Shown in pieces: positions 1 to 12,600 of a stretch of DNA of 64,000 nucleotides. The stretch's first letter is position 1; every line of letters begins with the position of its first letter. Both the position numbers and the translations under genes were made by a program. The notes beneath the pieces are model-generated. The model searched no databases. It was not told the DNA's origin and saw only the letters and a program-made list of their open reading frames with translations. This DNA comes from Mercurialis annua (taxonomy: Eukaryota > Streptophyta > Magnoliopsida > Malpighiales > Euphorbiaceae): NCBI RefSeq assembly GCF_937616625.2, contig NC_065571.1, forward strand, positions 45,989,651 through 46,053,650, written 5' to 3'.

Positions 1-381
1 CCTGATGATTGTTTGATATGTAAAAGAAAGTTTACTAAGGTGATCGTAAGCAAAAACTTTCGTTAAGCATCTTAAATCAATTTAAATTAGAAAACGAAAA
101 ATACAGAGAATTTCTGTCTCACTATCGTAATCTATTGTGTTATGTTCTTTCTCCGTGTAACCAATCTTAGTGTTCACCGCTATGAGGTACAACTAATAGT
201 CCGTGGACCTGGTGATGGGGCTCAAGGGACAGCTAGTGGAGTATTCAGTGACATAATGTGATTAGCCACACATCTAGGCGCTCTGTCGTAATAGCCTCAC
301 TATCGCTATTGTGTAATCACTTTAAATATTTCATTTGTCCTAGAATTGAGTTTGTACTTCTGTTAGAGTTTAGTGGAAATA

Positions 382-648
382 GAGCCTGATCGAGCTGTAT
401 TTATTGCATCCTGGAGTAGTTTTGCAACAATATACTTGGCATTTCTTTATTGCCTAATGCTTGGATCAGTAGTTCTTTCGGTTTCTCGACTATTTTGAAT
501 CCAGTACAATGAAGAATCTGGACATGGATGTATAAATGCACCATAAGTTGTGAATAATCTTGTGAAGCAGATTAAGGAGGCTCTTGCTCAGACTTTCTCT
601 ATAAAAAACCAGTTTATTTCTGATGAAAATGATCTGCCAGAATTATGA
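382..648 (+). pseudogene. possible decayed 3' coding remnant, unidentified
   Basis: One plus-strand frame reads as plausible protein for about 88 codons but is broken by stops at 496-498 and 544-546 before a final stop at 646-648. The last 33 codons are rich in charged and amide residues and end in DLPEL; the first 38 codons are hydrophobic. This could be the end of a gene entering from the left with an unrecognised intron, or a dead exon. I do not recognise the family. Bases 1-381 show no convincing gene. Confidence 0.22.
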
Positions 649-1430
649 TTCTGGAATTCTTTTTATGCATTTTAACAATGCCAACGATTTTCCAAGACTG
701 CACTAGTCACGTTGTAATATAGCAGCAGCAAATCAAAGAGAATGGCATCCTCAAGCTCCGAGTGTATTCGGACCAAAACAGGTACGAACCATTCTAACCT
801 ATTCTATTTTACAGATTGAATCAAAGAAACCAATCCGGCCACGGAAAACCACATTAATTAATAAAAAAACATTTACTAAAATTATAAATCAATTTTAAAT
901 TAAAATTATAGTATAAATATAGATATAGATATAAATTGCTAAAATAAATTTAGAAAGTGGGTGGCGTCAAACTTTCAATTACAACCATTTACACCTCTTT
1001 TGCTGATACCAAACATGAACAGAAAGACTATTTTCAGTGTAGAACCCGCAATTTGAGAACATCAATTTCCATCAATGCTAACCATAATTCATAATTGAAC
1101 AAGGTCCCCTCAAAGAAATTTCGGTATCCAATAGTCAAAATTTTGAAGAGTATTTTGCTGTAGCATTACAACATGATTCAAGGAATCAAAAATAGAAATA
1201 CAGTGGAATCAGAAAATGAAAGCCGTTAGGGAGGCGACCCGCCACCCTGCCTAATGCCCTTCATATCATTATAAGTTATAACAAGTATCCACTGATTGAG
1301 AGGTAGACTCAGTATACCGGTCAGGAGTTAAAATGTCTGCCCAACCTTCAAGAAAATGGGAGGGACTTGTAAAGGTTACCCTATAAGGTTCTGATAAAAT
1401 ATGCAAAAACTAGGTTAAGCTCGAGAAAAG
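649..1430. other. AT-rich spacer 3' of MCU
   Basis: No gene is seen. An 18-bp string at 742-759 is identical to 1444-1461, the last coding codons of MCU on the other strand, so a scrap of the MCU 3' end may have been duplicated here. The MCU 3' UTR probably occupies the right-hand part. Confidence 0.35.
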
Positions 1431-4400
1431 TTAGTCTTTGTGTATGGCATCCTCAAGCTCCAATTCCATTCCGACTCGATTTTTTATAGTGGCATTGGCA
1501 TCCAATGGTGTCTTTAATTTCTTTTGCAATTCCTTAAATCTCTCAACATCAAAGTTCTGGTTCTTGAATAACTTTCTCTGCCTGGAGAGGAACAGCCTCT
1601 TCATAAAGTCTTGGTAAGTTGGATCTCTTGAAGTGATCAAGAAGTAGGCATAACCTACAATTATGCCAGTTGTGGTGGAAAAAAATGCGATAGGTTCCAT
1701 TACATCCCATGAAAATTCCCAGAATGTTAGTCGAAAGAATAGTCCAATTTGCATCACAGCTAACCCAAGACCACCCCAAAGAATACGTCGAACCTGCTTA
1801 TGTGCTAGTATGTCTATGTTTTCTTTACAATCTTGTAGTGTCCTTAGCTCCTCCCTTATCGGGTCATCTTCAGCCATCAGCGCCAGGGGCATTGCTTTTT
1901 TAACTAGCTCTACCACCTGAATATCATGAAAAGGTAAGAGGTGAAGTCCATTCACAATCGTTGAGTTTCAATAATCAAAAGAAGAAAATGATAAATAAAC
2001 AATAGAAAAAAATAAACAGGAAAAGCCAGAAAGCTATATCATAGATCTTTAGTTCTTATTCAAATAATGGAAACACATAATTTTCTAAGATCAGACCTGC
2101 TACATAAACCTAATAAAAAGTATAAATACAAACACAAAAGCAGAAGGATCACACCACCTGGATAATAAAGTTGGGGAAAAAATTAAACTACTATAAGCTG
2201 CATACAATAACTCTGTACTTATTGTTTTTCAATCAGCTTATTGCACCACAAAGTTGCATTTTCTATCTGCTTCACTGTGTATAACAGCCAAAAAAACACC
2301 TTGTCATTTGTCAAAAAAACCACAATTCCTACCTTGGCCAAACTTAGTAGTGGAAATGCAGTGTGTATCTTAGTCTTATGAGATCAAATAATGTGGTACT
2401 GAGGCAAGAAAAACACATATATTGAACTGAATGTACTCATAGCCAATAGCTGTCAATATATAGTCACATTGTATGACCAATTAAAAAAGGGTAAATAATA
2501 CAGTCCTTTTCACTTCAAACAGAATTATGTGCTTGAGTTGAATGTTGAAGTCCACAACAGGTAAGACATATAGACCTCCAAAATATTAGTTTTCCCAAAA
2601 GCCATAATAAAGCAATATTGAAACAGTTTAAATCCTTAAATGTTGTAAGACAAGTGGTGAACAAGCATACATTGTTTTAAGATGATCTATAAGTGGCAGT
2701 CACGGTCAGAAATGACCCTTGTCCTAATGAGTAATGAGCACCCATTTTTCAAGGTGCTCTCCTTAGAAAAAAAGATATCAAAAATCAAGGTAGATTTGTT
2801 TCTTTGCACAAAAATTAGTATAAAGTATTGCCAGAAATGCGCCAATTTTATTAAACAAACATCCATATCAGTATGTGTAGACAGTGGAGGAAAGCTGGAC
2901 AGTATGATACTCAGAATACAAGGATACAAAATAATATACAGCCTTTGAACTGTCATTATAGAAACATAAAGAACACTTGTCCAAATTTCATTCACTAAAT
3001 GTGCTCACTTCTTTGAGAAAAATCAGAAATTCATGAAAACGCAATACAGGTATAATAGCATGTTAGACCAGTGATCTTAACACAAGCAAGAAATACAATG
3101 TGATCAAAGAAAAAGATTAATGCAAATCTGCATATTGCTAAACATCTTACTTCTATTTACAAGTTTTATCTGGTGAAAATAACTTGGAAAGAGATAAAAA
3201 TCAATTAGTATTTCTTTTTCCTATCAAAAAGAAATCCCAAATCTCAACAAGTAGGCGATAGAAAGAGAATAAACTCAGCCATTAAGTTTCTTAAGCTGAC
3301 AATACCCGCATGGGCAAACTAGTCAGGAAATTAAAGGAATGCTGATGCAGGTGATAGCATGTAATCCAGCACAATCCCTCCACTGTTTCCCATTCCAATA
3401 CACAAAGCATAAGCCAGAACTTTATCTAAAATGTGATTCGCATGTTTCATTCAGTGAAGCCATTCAAAAGAAAAACTGTATGGTCCTTATCTTGGAACAT
3501 GGTTGATTCCATGATTGGTGGTCATTCAATAAGCAAACAAGTGGGTGAATGAGCATTTTTGATTTCATGAAAAGTAAAATTAGAAGGAAAAGCATACAGA
3601 CTCCTCAAACAGAATACTTAACAAAAGAACATCAAGGAACTGAATCAAATATCAACACACTAAACATCCTTAAAAAAGAGAAATTTTTTCAGATTAAGAA
3701 AAACCTGAGTTTCTTGCTTTACAGAGTTCATACTAACAAAAGGTGCAGACTTCAGATTACGGTAAGCAACAATGTAAATCAGTGAAAAAGTCCCATGTAA
3801 AATCCCCCTCTACCGACGTCTTAAGTTAAATAAACTCAAAGCTTCCATTTAATCTCACTCTACCTATAGGAGTAATTACTAACAGTAAAAGCAGACATGA
3901 AAATCCCATGACAAGCTCAATAAAGCAAACGCATAAAGGCACTAATCCAAATTGCAAAGAGGGCCAGCAAAATCAAACTGAAAAGGAAAGGTAAATCAAT
4001 AAAAGCAATAATAATAACAAAAAAAAATCAATCAATCAATCATGTTTACAGCCCCACACATCAGATATTTAGGGTTTCGATTATACCTTATCGGGATGAA
4101 GATAAACTTTATCACGAAAAAGAAGAATAACACCAGCATCATCAAGAACACGAGCAAACACAATCGCTTCCTCTTTAGATCTAGCTACTCCTGTTTTTTC
4201 ACATTCTTTAATCAGTTCCGAATACGTTATTATTTCTTTACCTTCCATTCCCAGCTTCATTTTCAACGACTCCACGTTCACTAACCTCATCAGCCTCTTC
4301 ACTTCCCCACACGTTATGTTCTCCGTCGCACTACCGCCGCCGCCTTGTTCTTCATCACTGTCCGCTTTCTTTTCACCATTGGAAGACGAAGATGATGACA

Positions 4401-4578
4401 CGGACGAAAAATTAAAATTAAAAAGAGAGTAACAGTTAGGTTGCTGAATTGACCAGCGAATCGGATGAGTCACAGTGGCCACCACAGGCGCCGTCCGTGG
4501 CGGAGAGGCGGCGGACAAAACGTGTTTGATTAAAAAGCTCCTCCACATTTTTGTTAATTTGTTAATCAATCGAATCAA
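1431..4578 (-). CDS. MCU: mitochondrial calcium uniporter (MCU family), two exons
   Basis: This encodes the pore subunit of the inner-membrane channel that lets Ca2+ into the mitochondrial matrix. Exon 1 is 4578-4087 and exon 2 is 1916-1431; the intron (4086-1917) has a GT donor after HPDK and an AG acceptor before VVELV, phase 0, giving about 325 residues, usual for plant MCUs. The first ~60 residues are basic and Ser-rich with few acidic residues, as expected of a mitochondrial presequence. An acidic, low-complexity linker follows, then the matrix domain. Exon 2 holds coiled-coil helices, TM1 (about 211-229), the selectivity-filter motif WDVMEP (W234, D235, E238, P239) and TM2 (about 239-259). 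In this family the Asp and Glu of that motif coordinate Ca2+. The protein looks intact. Which of the several plant MCU paralogues it is cannot be told. Confidence 0.93.
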
Positions 4579-5359
4579 GTTACAGTATAACTAAATTATC
4601 AATCTCATTTCAAAATATTGTGTGACATGATAGATGAATTTTATTTTCTTTTTCCTTTTCCATGTTGTACTTTTGATTAAATAAATTAGGGACTGATAAA
4701 TTAAATGTGTGCTTTGATGATTCAGAAGGTGTGTGAAAATGGAGGAATCGAAGAAAAAAAGTAGATATGGAGGGAAGAGGAAAGGACGTGGCAGCGGTGG
4801 TTACCGTTAGGTCCGTTACTAGACGGAGCTAAAATTTGAAAACATTCTGGGATAGGACAAGCAACAAGTGTCTCTATGGTGAGACCAAAAGACGGTCTTA
4901 AGCGCGTGTTTTTTACTTATGAAATTGTTTTCTTCCAAAAAAAAAGCGCGTGTTTTTTTATTCGAGAAATCAATTCATATTATAAACAATAATTATACTA
5001 ATTGGAAGGCCAGGGGACTAAAAAATTTATAATTCATACGTGTTAATAGAGTTGTACACTTTATATTTATACATAATTTAAAAAAAAACATATTTTTAAA
5101 AAATGGATAATATTTTTAAAATAATTTTTTTTTAAAATGAACAATTCTATTAAAATATAAGGAATATATTACTAACTAGTAATTTTTGTTATCTAATTAT
5201 GAATAGTTTATTTTTTCAGTAGGTATACAATTTAATAACATTAGTTGTTTTATTATAATAGTAATTGTTTTTTTAATAATTGAAGAGGAAGAGTTTTATG
5301 GAAGAAATTAATGAATTAGAGTTTTGAAATTTCAGCAATGCTTTTAAAAAATTTAACTA
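4579..5359. other. MCU upstream region
   Basis: This is the 5' side of the minus-strand MCU gene, so UTR and promoter should lie here. No clear core element was picked out. A duplicated AAGCGCGTGTTTTTT-type string occurs near 4899 and 4946. The rest is AT-rich with no coding potential. Confidence 0.4.
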
Positions 5360-5641
5360 CTCCCTCCGTCCCGTTTAAAAAAGGACATATCATATTTTTA
5401 TTTGTCCCATCAAAGAAGGTCGTATCATGTTTTCTGTGCCAATTTATATTAAACTTCCACTTTTATCCCTTTAGTTATTTTAATATGCATTAAATGCAAC
5501 TCAATTTACAGTAAATTTATCCTATTATTAGGAGAAACTATACTAACTAATAAGGATAGACATGACAAAGTAAATTATTGTCTTATTTTATTAATATTTG
5601 TGCAAAATTCATATATCCCTTCTTAAACGGGACGGAGGGAA
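5360..5641. mobile_element. Stowaway MITE (Tc1/mariner type)
   Basis: The left end CTCCCTCCGTCCCG and the right end CGGGACGGAGGGAA are inverted repeats, flanked by TA on both sides (5358-5359 and 5642-5643). These ends and the TA target are diagnostic of Stowaway elements. At 282 bp it has no coding capacity. Confidence 0.85.
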
Positions 5642-5736
5642 TATTAAATTAGATTTTACCGAATGATTAATACTTTTTTTTCTTTTAAGGATAGATTAAT
5701 TTAGGCTAGATGTTGAGGATTTAGCAGAATTACTTA

Positions 5737-6017
5737 CTTCCTCCGTCCCAAATTGATAGGCACTATTTTGAATTTTTTTTGTTTCAAATTATAGGCAGTA
5801 ATTTATTGCTTAAATACTTAAATGACATATATGCCCTTATTAATTATATTATATTACATTAAAAAGAGAGGAAAAGCACTAATAAATAAAGTTAACACTG
5901 CATTAAATAAGGACAAGTGTGGTATGTTTTTATAAAATTATTCATTTTGCATAAATTTACTAAATTTCATAATACTTGTGTTTGTCTTAAACTCCTATTA
6001 ATTTGGGACGGAGGAAT
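5737..6017. mobile_element. Stowaway MITE, second copy
   Basis: The ends CTTCCTCCGTCCCAAATT and AATTTGGGACGGAGGAA form terminal inverted repeats next to TA dinucleotides. The interior differs from the neighbouring copies, so this is a separate insertion. The exact right border is uncertain by 1-2 bp. Confidence 0.75.
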
Positions 6018-6023
6018 ATACTA

Positions 6024-6261
6024 CTCCCTCCGTCCCATTTAAGAAGGCACATATCTCATTTTTATTTGTCCCACTTAATAAGGTCATATCGTGTTTTTTG
6101 TGCCAATTTATATGAATTTTCCTTTTTAAAAAATATTAGTTTATACACAAAATACAACACTAACATAAATAAGGGTAAAATAAGAAAATATTATAATAGT
6201 TAATGCTTTTTTAAAATATGTGAAAACATACTTTATCCTTTCTTAAACGGGATAGAAGAAG
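6024..6261. mobile_element. Stowaway MITE, third copy
   Basis: It begins CTCCCTCCGTCCCATTT just after a TA and ends with a mutated ACGGGATAGAAGAAG next to TA. It resembles the element at 5360-5641 in its first 60 bp and last 20 bp. It lies 6 bp from the preceding copy. Confidence 0.7.
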
Positions 6262-7575
6262 TATTGATTTTTAATTATTTTTTTAAACATGCGATAAAGT
6301 TTTAAATATAGACTACTATTAAAAAATTAATTTGTCTGACTCCTCAAAATTATCCTGTCCAAGTTCCGTTTGTTATGGTGGCAGTAAAGGCGGGCCACTG
6401 GTTGGAGATGTAATTAATTTATTGATTAAAGTACTTTGCTGCTTTCCCAGAAATTTCCGATGTCTATAATTATTCTTTGCCACTTAAAGTACTAAAGGCC
6501 ACTATGCGATGTGTCGTTTGTATCGATCAAATTGTTTTTTTTAATGTTTATTCACATTTTAAAGCAATTTATTAAAACATTATATAGAAATGATAATTAT
6601 TTATTTTATTTGCACTATTAAAATTTCATTATATAATTTATATTATATTAATTTACTCATCTTTGCATAAATTAAGGGTTAGATTTTTAGTTTTTAAAGT
6701 TTTTTAACATTTATATTGTTGGAAATATATTTTGATTTTTAATTATTTTAACTTTGAAAAAACTAATTAATTTAATTTGAAAAAAATACAAACAATTATT
6801 ATTTATTTATAAATTAAACAAAATGAATTTATTTATGAAAAAAGTTTAGGTCAAATTTGTTCGGCATAAGTAAACAATACTTTGATAAAATATACTAATA
6901 TCAAATGAGTTTAAATAGTCGATTTATTAAATTTGTATAATTAAAAATAATAAAAATACTTTTTTATCTATTTGGTTACTTGAATATGCGAACCACAGAG
7001 TTTAAGGGTGTGCAAAACCGAACCGAACCGACAAATTCGGTTTGGTTCGATTTAAGATTGTAAAAAAAATTCAGTTGGTCGGTTCGATTTGGTTTGAGTG
7101 GAAAAAAAGGTTCCGACTATTTTACATGTAAATCAACCCGAAAAAACTTTTCCCCAGCCAAGCTAGGTTTAAATTTTTTATAATAAAAATATAAATTTAA
7201 ATAATATGAAGTACTATAAAATGTAATTTGAATTTTGTTCTATTCAAATATTGACAGACGATAATAAGTGTGAAACTGAAAATTAAAAAATTATCTAAAA
7301 TTGATGATTTTGAAAGGTGAAAACATAAAAAAAAAAAAAAAAAAGTAAAATACTTTCTAATGCTTAAATCTTTTAAAAACCAAATCAAAGTGAAATGAGT
7401 CATTTTGAAAAATTTCTTTTGCTGAGCCAAACCATTGCTCACACTTCCTTAATTGGGACACATATCCATCAAATTGAACACTTCGACAAGAAGAAAAATT
7501 ATTATAAAGAAGTTTAGCTCAAAGTGAATGAGTGATTTTCGATTTTGAAAGAATAACTTGTTTGAATTATTTTTA
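6262..7575. other. AT-rich spacer with a hAT-type fragment
   Basis: No gene. Around 7007-7145 there is a one-sided remnant beginning AAGGGTGTGCAAAACCGAAC with CGGTTTGGTTCG-type motifs, the usual sequence of the small hAT-like repeats also seen at 52.7 and 59.0 kb; its other end was not found. The rest is low-complexity AT. Confidence 0.45.
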
Positions 7576-7893
7576 GGGTTAATTACATATAAAATCACCA
7601 CCTTTACACGAAATTGCAAAAATAACACGACCTTTAAAACGTGGCAATTCAGGGCACCACCTTTCATTTCTTTTCAAAAATAACACGGGCGCATTTTTAG
7701 TGGCATTTTTGCTGACGTGGCGTGACACGTGGCACTCTCATTGGGTGTCCAAGTCAGCAAAATTTTATCAAAAAATGTGCCCATGTTGTTTTTGAAAAAA
7801 AATGAAAGGTGATGCCCTGAATTGACACGTTGTAAAGGTAGTGTTATTTTTGAAAATTCGTGTAAAGGTGGTGATTTTATATATAATTAACCC
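7576..7893. mobile_element. MULE-type MITE, 9-bp TSD
   Basis: Inverted ends start GGGTTAATTA and finish TAATTAACCC, with arms over 100 bp long (ATATAAAATCACCACCTTTA near both ends). Both sides carry the identical 9-bp duplication TTATTTTTA (7567-7575 and 7894-7902). Nine-base duplications are typical of Mutator-like transposons. At 318 bp it is non-coding and non-autonomous. Confidence 0.85.
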
Positions 7894-8048
7894 TTATTTT
7901 TAAATCTTCAATAAATACATATAATATTTCTTAATTTATTTGATATCATAAATTAATTTTAGAATTTTGCAAAAAAGAATCACCTTTTTTTAAATCAAAT
8001 AAACTATATTATTACAGGTTTAAATCTTCAATTAATTTCATAAACTAA

Positions 8049-8561
8049 GGGGCTGTTTGGTTCGTCTTAAAACAAAGGGAGGATGGGAATGTGAATGAAT
8101 AATTCCCATTGTTTATACTTGTTTTGTCAAAATGTATTAGAGAATGAGAATGTTATTACCCTTTTAATAGGAATCACCCATTCCTCTCCTCACCCATGAA
8201 AATGAAATTTTCATTCCAATAAGAATCAAAAATTTAACAAAATATTTTATAATAAATAAAAAAATATAATTATTAAAAAAATATTTTCAAATAGTTATTT
8301 TAAAAACTAAAAAATTTTATTTAAAATAATAAAAAATATTTTTTTTTCAAAAAATAAAAAAATATTTTAAAAAGAAATAAATTTAATAAATAATTTTTTT
8401 TAATAAATAATAAATAATTTTTTTCACAAAATTTATTCATTTTCATTCCTACACTAATTTATTGAACCAAACAACAAATGAAAAAATCATTTCTATTCTC
8501 ATTCCTTCTCATTCTGATTCCCATTCCGATTTCGACTCCCAACCTTGAACCAAACAACCCC
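8049..8561. mobile_element. Tourist-like MITE (PIF/Harbinger)
   Basis: Ends GGGGCTGTTTGGTTC and GAACCAAACAACCCC are inverted repeats flanked by TAA on each side (8046-8048, 8562-8564). A 3-bp TAA/TTA target and a GGG..TGTTTGGTT terminus are the signature of PIF/Harbinger-derived Tourist elements. The interior is AT-rich and non-coding. Confidence 0.8.
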
Positions 8562-8564
8562 TAA

Positions 8565-9675
8565 ATTTATTTCAAATCAATTAAAGCTTTAATTATATTC
8601 AATTTAGTTACTATAGGGTAGACACCTATTTCTTTTATAGAGTAGAAAAGGCGATTAGAATCAATAGCGTGCAATTGTGATTTTTTTTTTAAAAATACGT
8701 ATGACTAACGAGCTGTTAATCCGTTTGAGAAAATTCAAGAATCAAATCGACACATAGCGGTAAATTTAAGAAATTGAATAGTAATTGTCACAATTGATCT
8801 ATAAAAATTCAAAAACAGTTGTGGATATAAGTTCGAAAAATCGAATTTCAAAACCTTAGAAATTTATGTTTATTCAATTGCAAAGTTTGGATGAATTAAT
8901 AACATAGAGCTCGATTAGGCCTCTTTTGAACTATATATGAGCAATTTTTTTAATTGAAAAATTATTCAATGTTCCATATTGTAAAAAATGATAATTCGTA
9001 TTCTGATTTATCAAAATTGAATATTTATATTAAAAATGCAAAATAACGTAAAATTCATTATTTGTTTGCAATTAACCCTTTTCTGTGTCAAAGTAAGAAA
9101 ATTTTATAAATAATTATTTTTCTCGCATTTTCAAGTTTTTCGATGAATTCATTTAGCATTCTCAAAAAATTAAAATAGATTTAAAAATCTAATGAGTTTT
9201 ATAAAAAAGATTAATAAAATTAATAAAATTAATAAAATTAATAAAATTTTAAATATTTTAAATATTTTTTAAAATTCAATAAATTTTATAAAAATCATTA
9301 CTTCCTCCGTCCTCTTTAAAATATTAGTAATTTTTATTATTTTTCGCAGAATAGACACATTAAATTTCATTATTTTTTCATTCAGAATGGAATTATCAAT
9401 ATTAACAATTTTGGACATATTAATTTATTCTGAAGTAGCTATGTATGTTGTTAACTGATATAGACCGGTCAACTTTCTGATAAAAGAAAAATAGAACATT
9501 TGATCCATTTGCACATTCGTTGTCCCTCAATCAAAATCTAATGTACAATTGAATTGAAATATACATTTTGGTAGAACAAAATTTTATATGTTCAAAACTA
9601 TTTCAATTAACATTACCTGTGCACTGTATTTAACGCTCCGACGTCAAAATCCGATGATCAAGTCGAATGGCAGAT
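8565..9675. other. AT-rich spacer with a microsatellite
   Basis: No gene. A short run of AATTAATAAA-type repeats lies near 9204-9250. A string CTTCCTCCGTCC at about 9303 looks like one end of a Stowaway, but I found no partner. The right part should include the 3' UTR of the minus-strand TLC gene. Confidence 0.4.
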
Positions 9676-12600
9676 CACTGACTGTGTGTTTTAGGTCTTG
9701 AAAGAGTTTTAAGTAAGCCTCTTGCTATTTTCCAAAACCAGATGATATTCATTATTGATAGCGCAGGTGGAACTACAAGCATGCTGTAGAAACCCAGGGG
9801 AAATATATTTTTCACCTACAACAGATAAAAACAGATGAATTAGTGAAATGATTTAAGTTCAACTCGTATTTGAAAGTAAAAAAAAATCATTTCGCTTTAG
9901 GTACAAACCGATATAACCAGCCAACCAACTATTTATGTTAGAAATATTTAAAATTTGTATGTAAGTTGTTTGATTTAAATAAAAAAAGAGAGCAAATAAC
10001 TGCTTTGAATTGCTCAAAAGCATTATCCTGAAATAACCGACATGGGCGTATTTTAATATTCACATTGAAGCAAACCGATAAGGTTTAAGACCCCGGAACC
10101 TTGTTTCGCAGTATTACTATTAAGACAAAGGCAATCATTGTCTGTACTCATCTATTAAAGAGTCGAGCAAAAATGTACTACCACTGACCTCATCAAAGTG
10201 GATGAACATGTGCGTGAAAAAGTATACGAACAAGATAACCCTTGCCACCTAAAACATTAAACATAAGAAATAAAAGTTATTAAAAAAAATCAAGTTTTAA
10301 GAACAGAGGACGATGCATTAAAGAATTGCATAAAAACAATTCAAGTTTCAGTTTGAACCAAGAGTGAACTGAACATTTTTACTTTCCAAACCGAACGATA
10401 AACTGATTGTTTTATAATATCAAACCAAACAGAATTTGTCGGTTTGGTTATGTTTCTGCACACCCTTAAAACAATGCGAGCCAAGTCAAATAACCGAGAG
10501 TTTAGACAGTACCAGCCAGCCCACGAACAAGAGGATTCCATTGCAGACGTATGCTTTAGAGTTTTTCTGACCAGCAAGATCCAAGTACCTGAATTTGTAT
10601 TTAACATAATGAGCAAATATGGACAATCAAAAATTACCATGGACCTACAGAAACTCTCTAATAGTGGTTGTACCATCTTAAGTTTACAAAAGGAGTTGTG
10701 CTCTCTGTGAACAGAACCATTAGAATATAAAACTGTCCTTGACCACTTATAAGGGAGAGAATTATTGAATACATTGATAGCCCATGGTGCAAAACCTTTA
10801 AGAAAAGAAAAACATAAATAATGTTAGTAAACTAAGTTGTATGAGCAGAAAACAAAAACCAGCCGTTTCAGCTGAACTTGACTTGATTGGAGAAGAAGCT
10901 AAATGACAGTTGAAAAAAAAGCTTCCAGAACAAGTTACTAATAGAAACAAATACAAATTTGGATACTAAGAATAGTTATAAAAATCTCTTACTTACATAC
11001 TCAAGACCACCTAGAGCTGGAAAATACCAAATGATCATTGCCAGATCTGCCAGGAAATAACCAATAGAGATCTGTGAAAAGTGCCAAAGAAAAGAATAGC
11101 GAAACCAATCAGGAAAATGTTCGTAGCACAAGGAACTGAGGAAAAATACAAAGAATATAAGAACGGAGAAAAAAATGGCAATATCCAAATGGAGATATTT
11201 GTTACTTCTGAATATAGTGTTTATTTAAGCATTTCGGACATGTTTCAGCTATAAAACATTTCAGCAAATTATATAACACATAATTAATCTTTATAAGCGT
11301 CTTGGACATGTTTCAGCTATAAAACATTTCAGCAAATTATATAACACATAATTAATCTTTATAAGAGTCTTGGACATGTTTCAGATATAAAAGATTTCAG
11401 CAAATTATATAATACATAGTAACAGTATGTTTTGCTTTCAAATCTCTTTGTATTATAATAAGTGATAGATGATGTATTTGATATACTGACAAAGTTAAAA
11501 AAGGATTCTCTGAATTTTATTTAATGCACAGTACAGCATACATTTAAGTTTTAACTACCAGCAGAACAGTTGAATCGGCTGGAAACACTGCCCCTGCAGA
11601 ATTGTAAGATGAGTATGGGGCCATTGTGGCACTACCTTGACTAAAACCGACAAAATATAATGAATAATAATTAAAAATAAATGAAACTTATATATAAGCT
11701 TAACCAAATTTTTAAAAACTCTTAACCGTAACTGAAACCAATTTTTTCATTAGCCCAACCGATCCAACCAACCAAATTAAACAAAAACTTAACCGAAATA
11801 AACCGAAATAATGGGAGAATACAGTTAAACTGGCTGTGTGCTCACCCCTACTACCTTCAACTGTAATTTTAAAATTTAATCCACTAGATTAATCTCATCA
11901 CCAACTTTATCTTAAGCTTACTTGTAATAACTAGTTAAATGCAGAGGAAAACAGCACGAGTATCTCAACACATTTAGGATGAATGACTTCACAATTTAAG
12001 AATTATTGGATCTATATTAGAGCTTTTATTCTTGTTGCATGTACCTGTAATAACTCTTTTAGCTAGACATGCATGCCTTGTAAGAAAAAAAAAAACTTAG
12101 CACACCACTGACTTTGTTTGTGCAGGAACACAAACATAGACATGCAAGTAAGAAATATCATGAATATCCAGATATATAAATTTAATTAGCTTATTAGAGA
12201 CTTATTTCTAGGCATGAGGCATGGCAGTTCAACAACATTCTTGCACAAAGTTCAGCAAAATATAAACACGTCAAAGATGTTGAATCTAAGAGAATAACAT
12301 AACATATTGCTTGAAGCAGCTTACCCCTAATACAGAGTTTGATACGACCGAGTTTCTGTAAAGGATCGACTCTTCTTGAGAACCTTCATCAAAAAGACCT
12401 GATAATACCAAGAGGTAGAAAGAAGCTGACGCCACAAAAAGAGCATGAAATGTGGAGAAGCCCCTGCACAATTAAAGCAGTTAATTTCCATGCCCTTATG
12501 AACCCCTAACATAATTTTACAAAAAAGAAAAAAAATTCAAAACCAAGAAAAGATTCATCAAAAAAAGAATTCTACCGATTGTTCCATTCCATTGTTTGCA

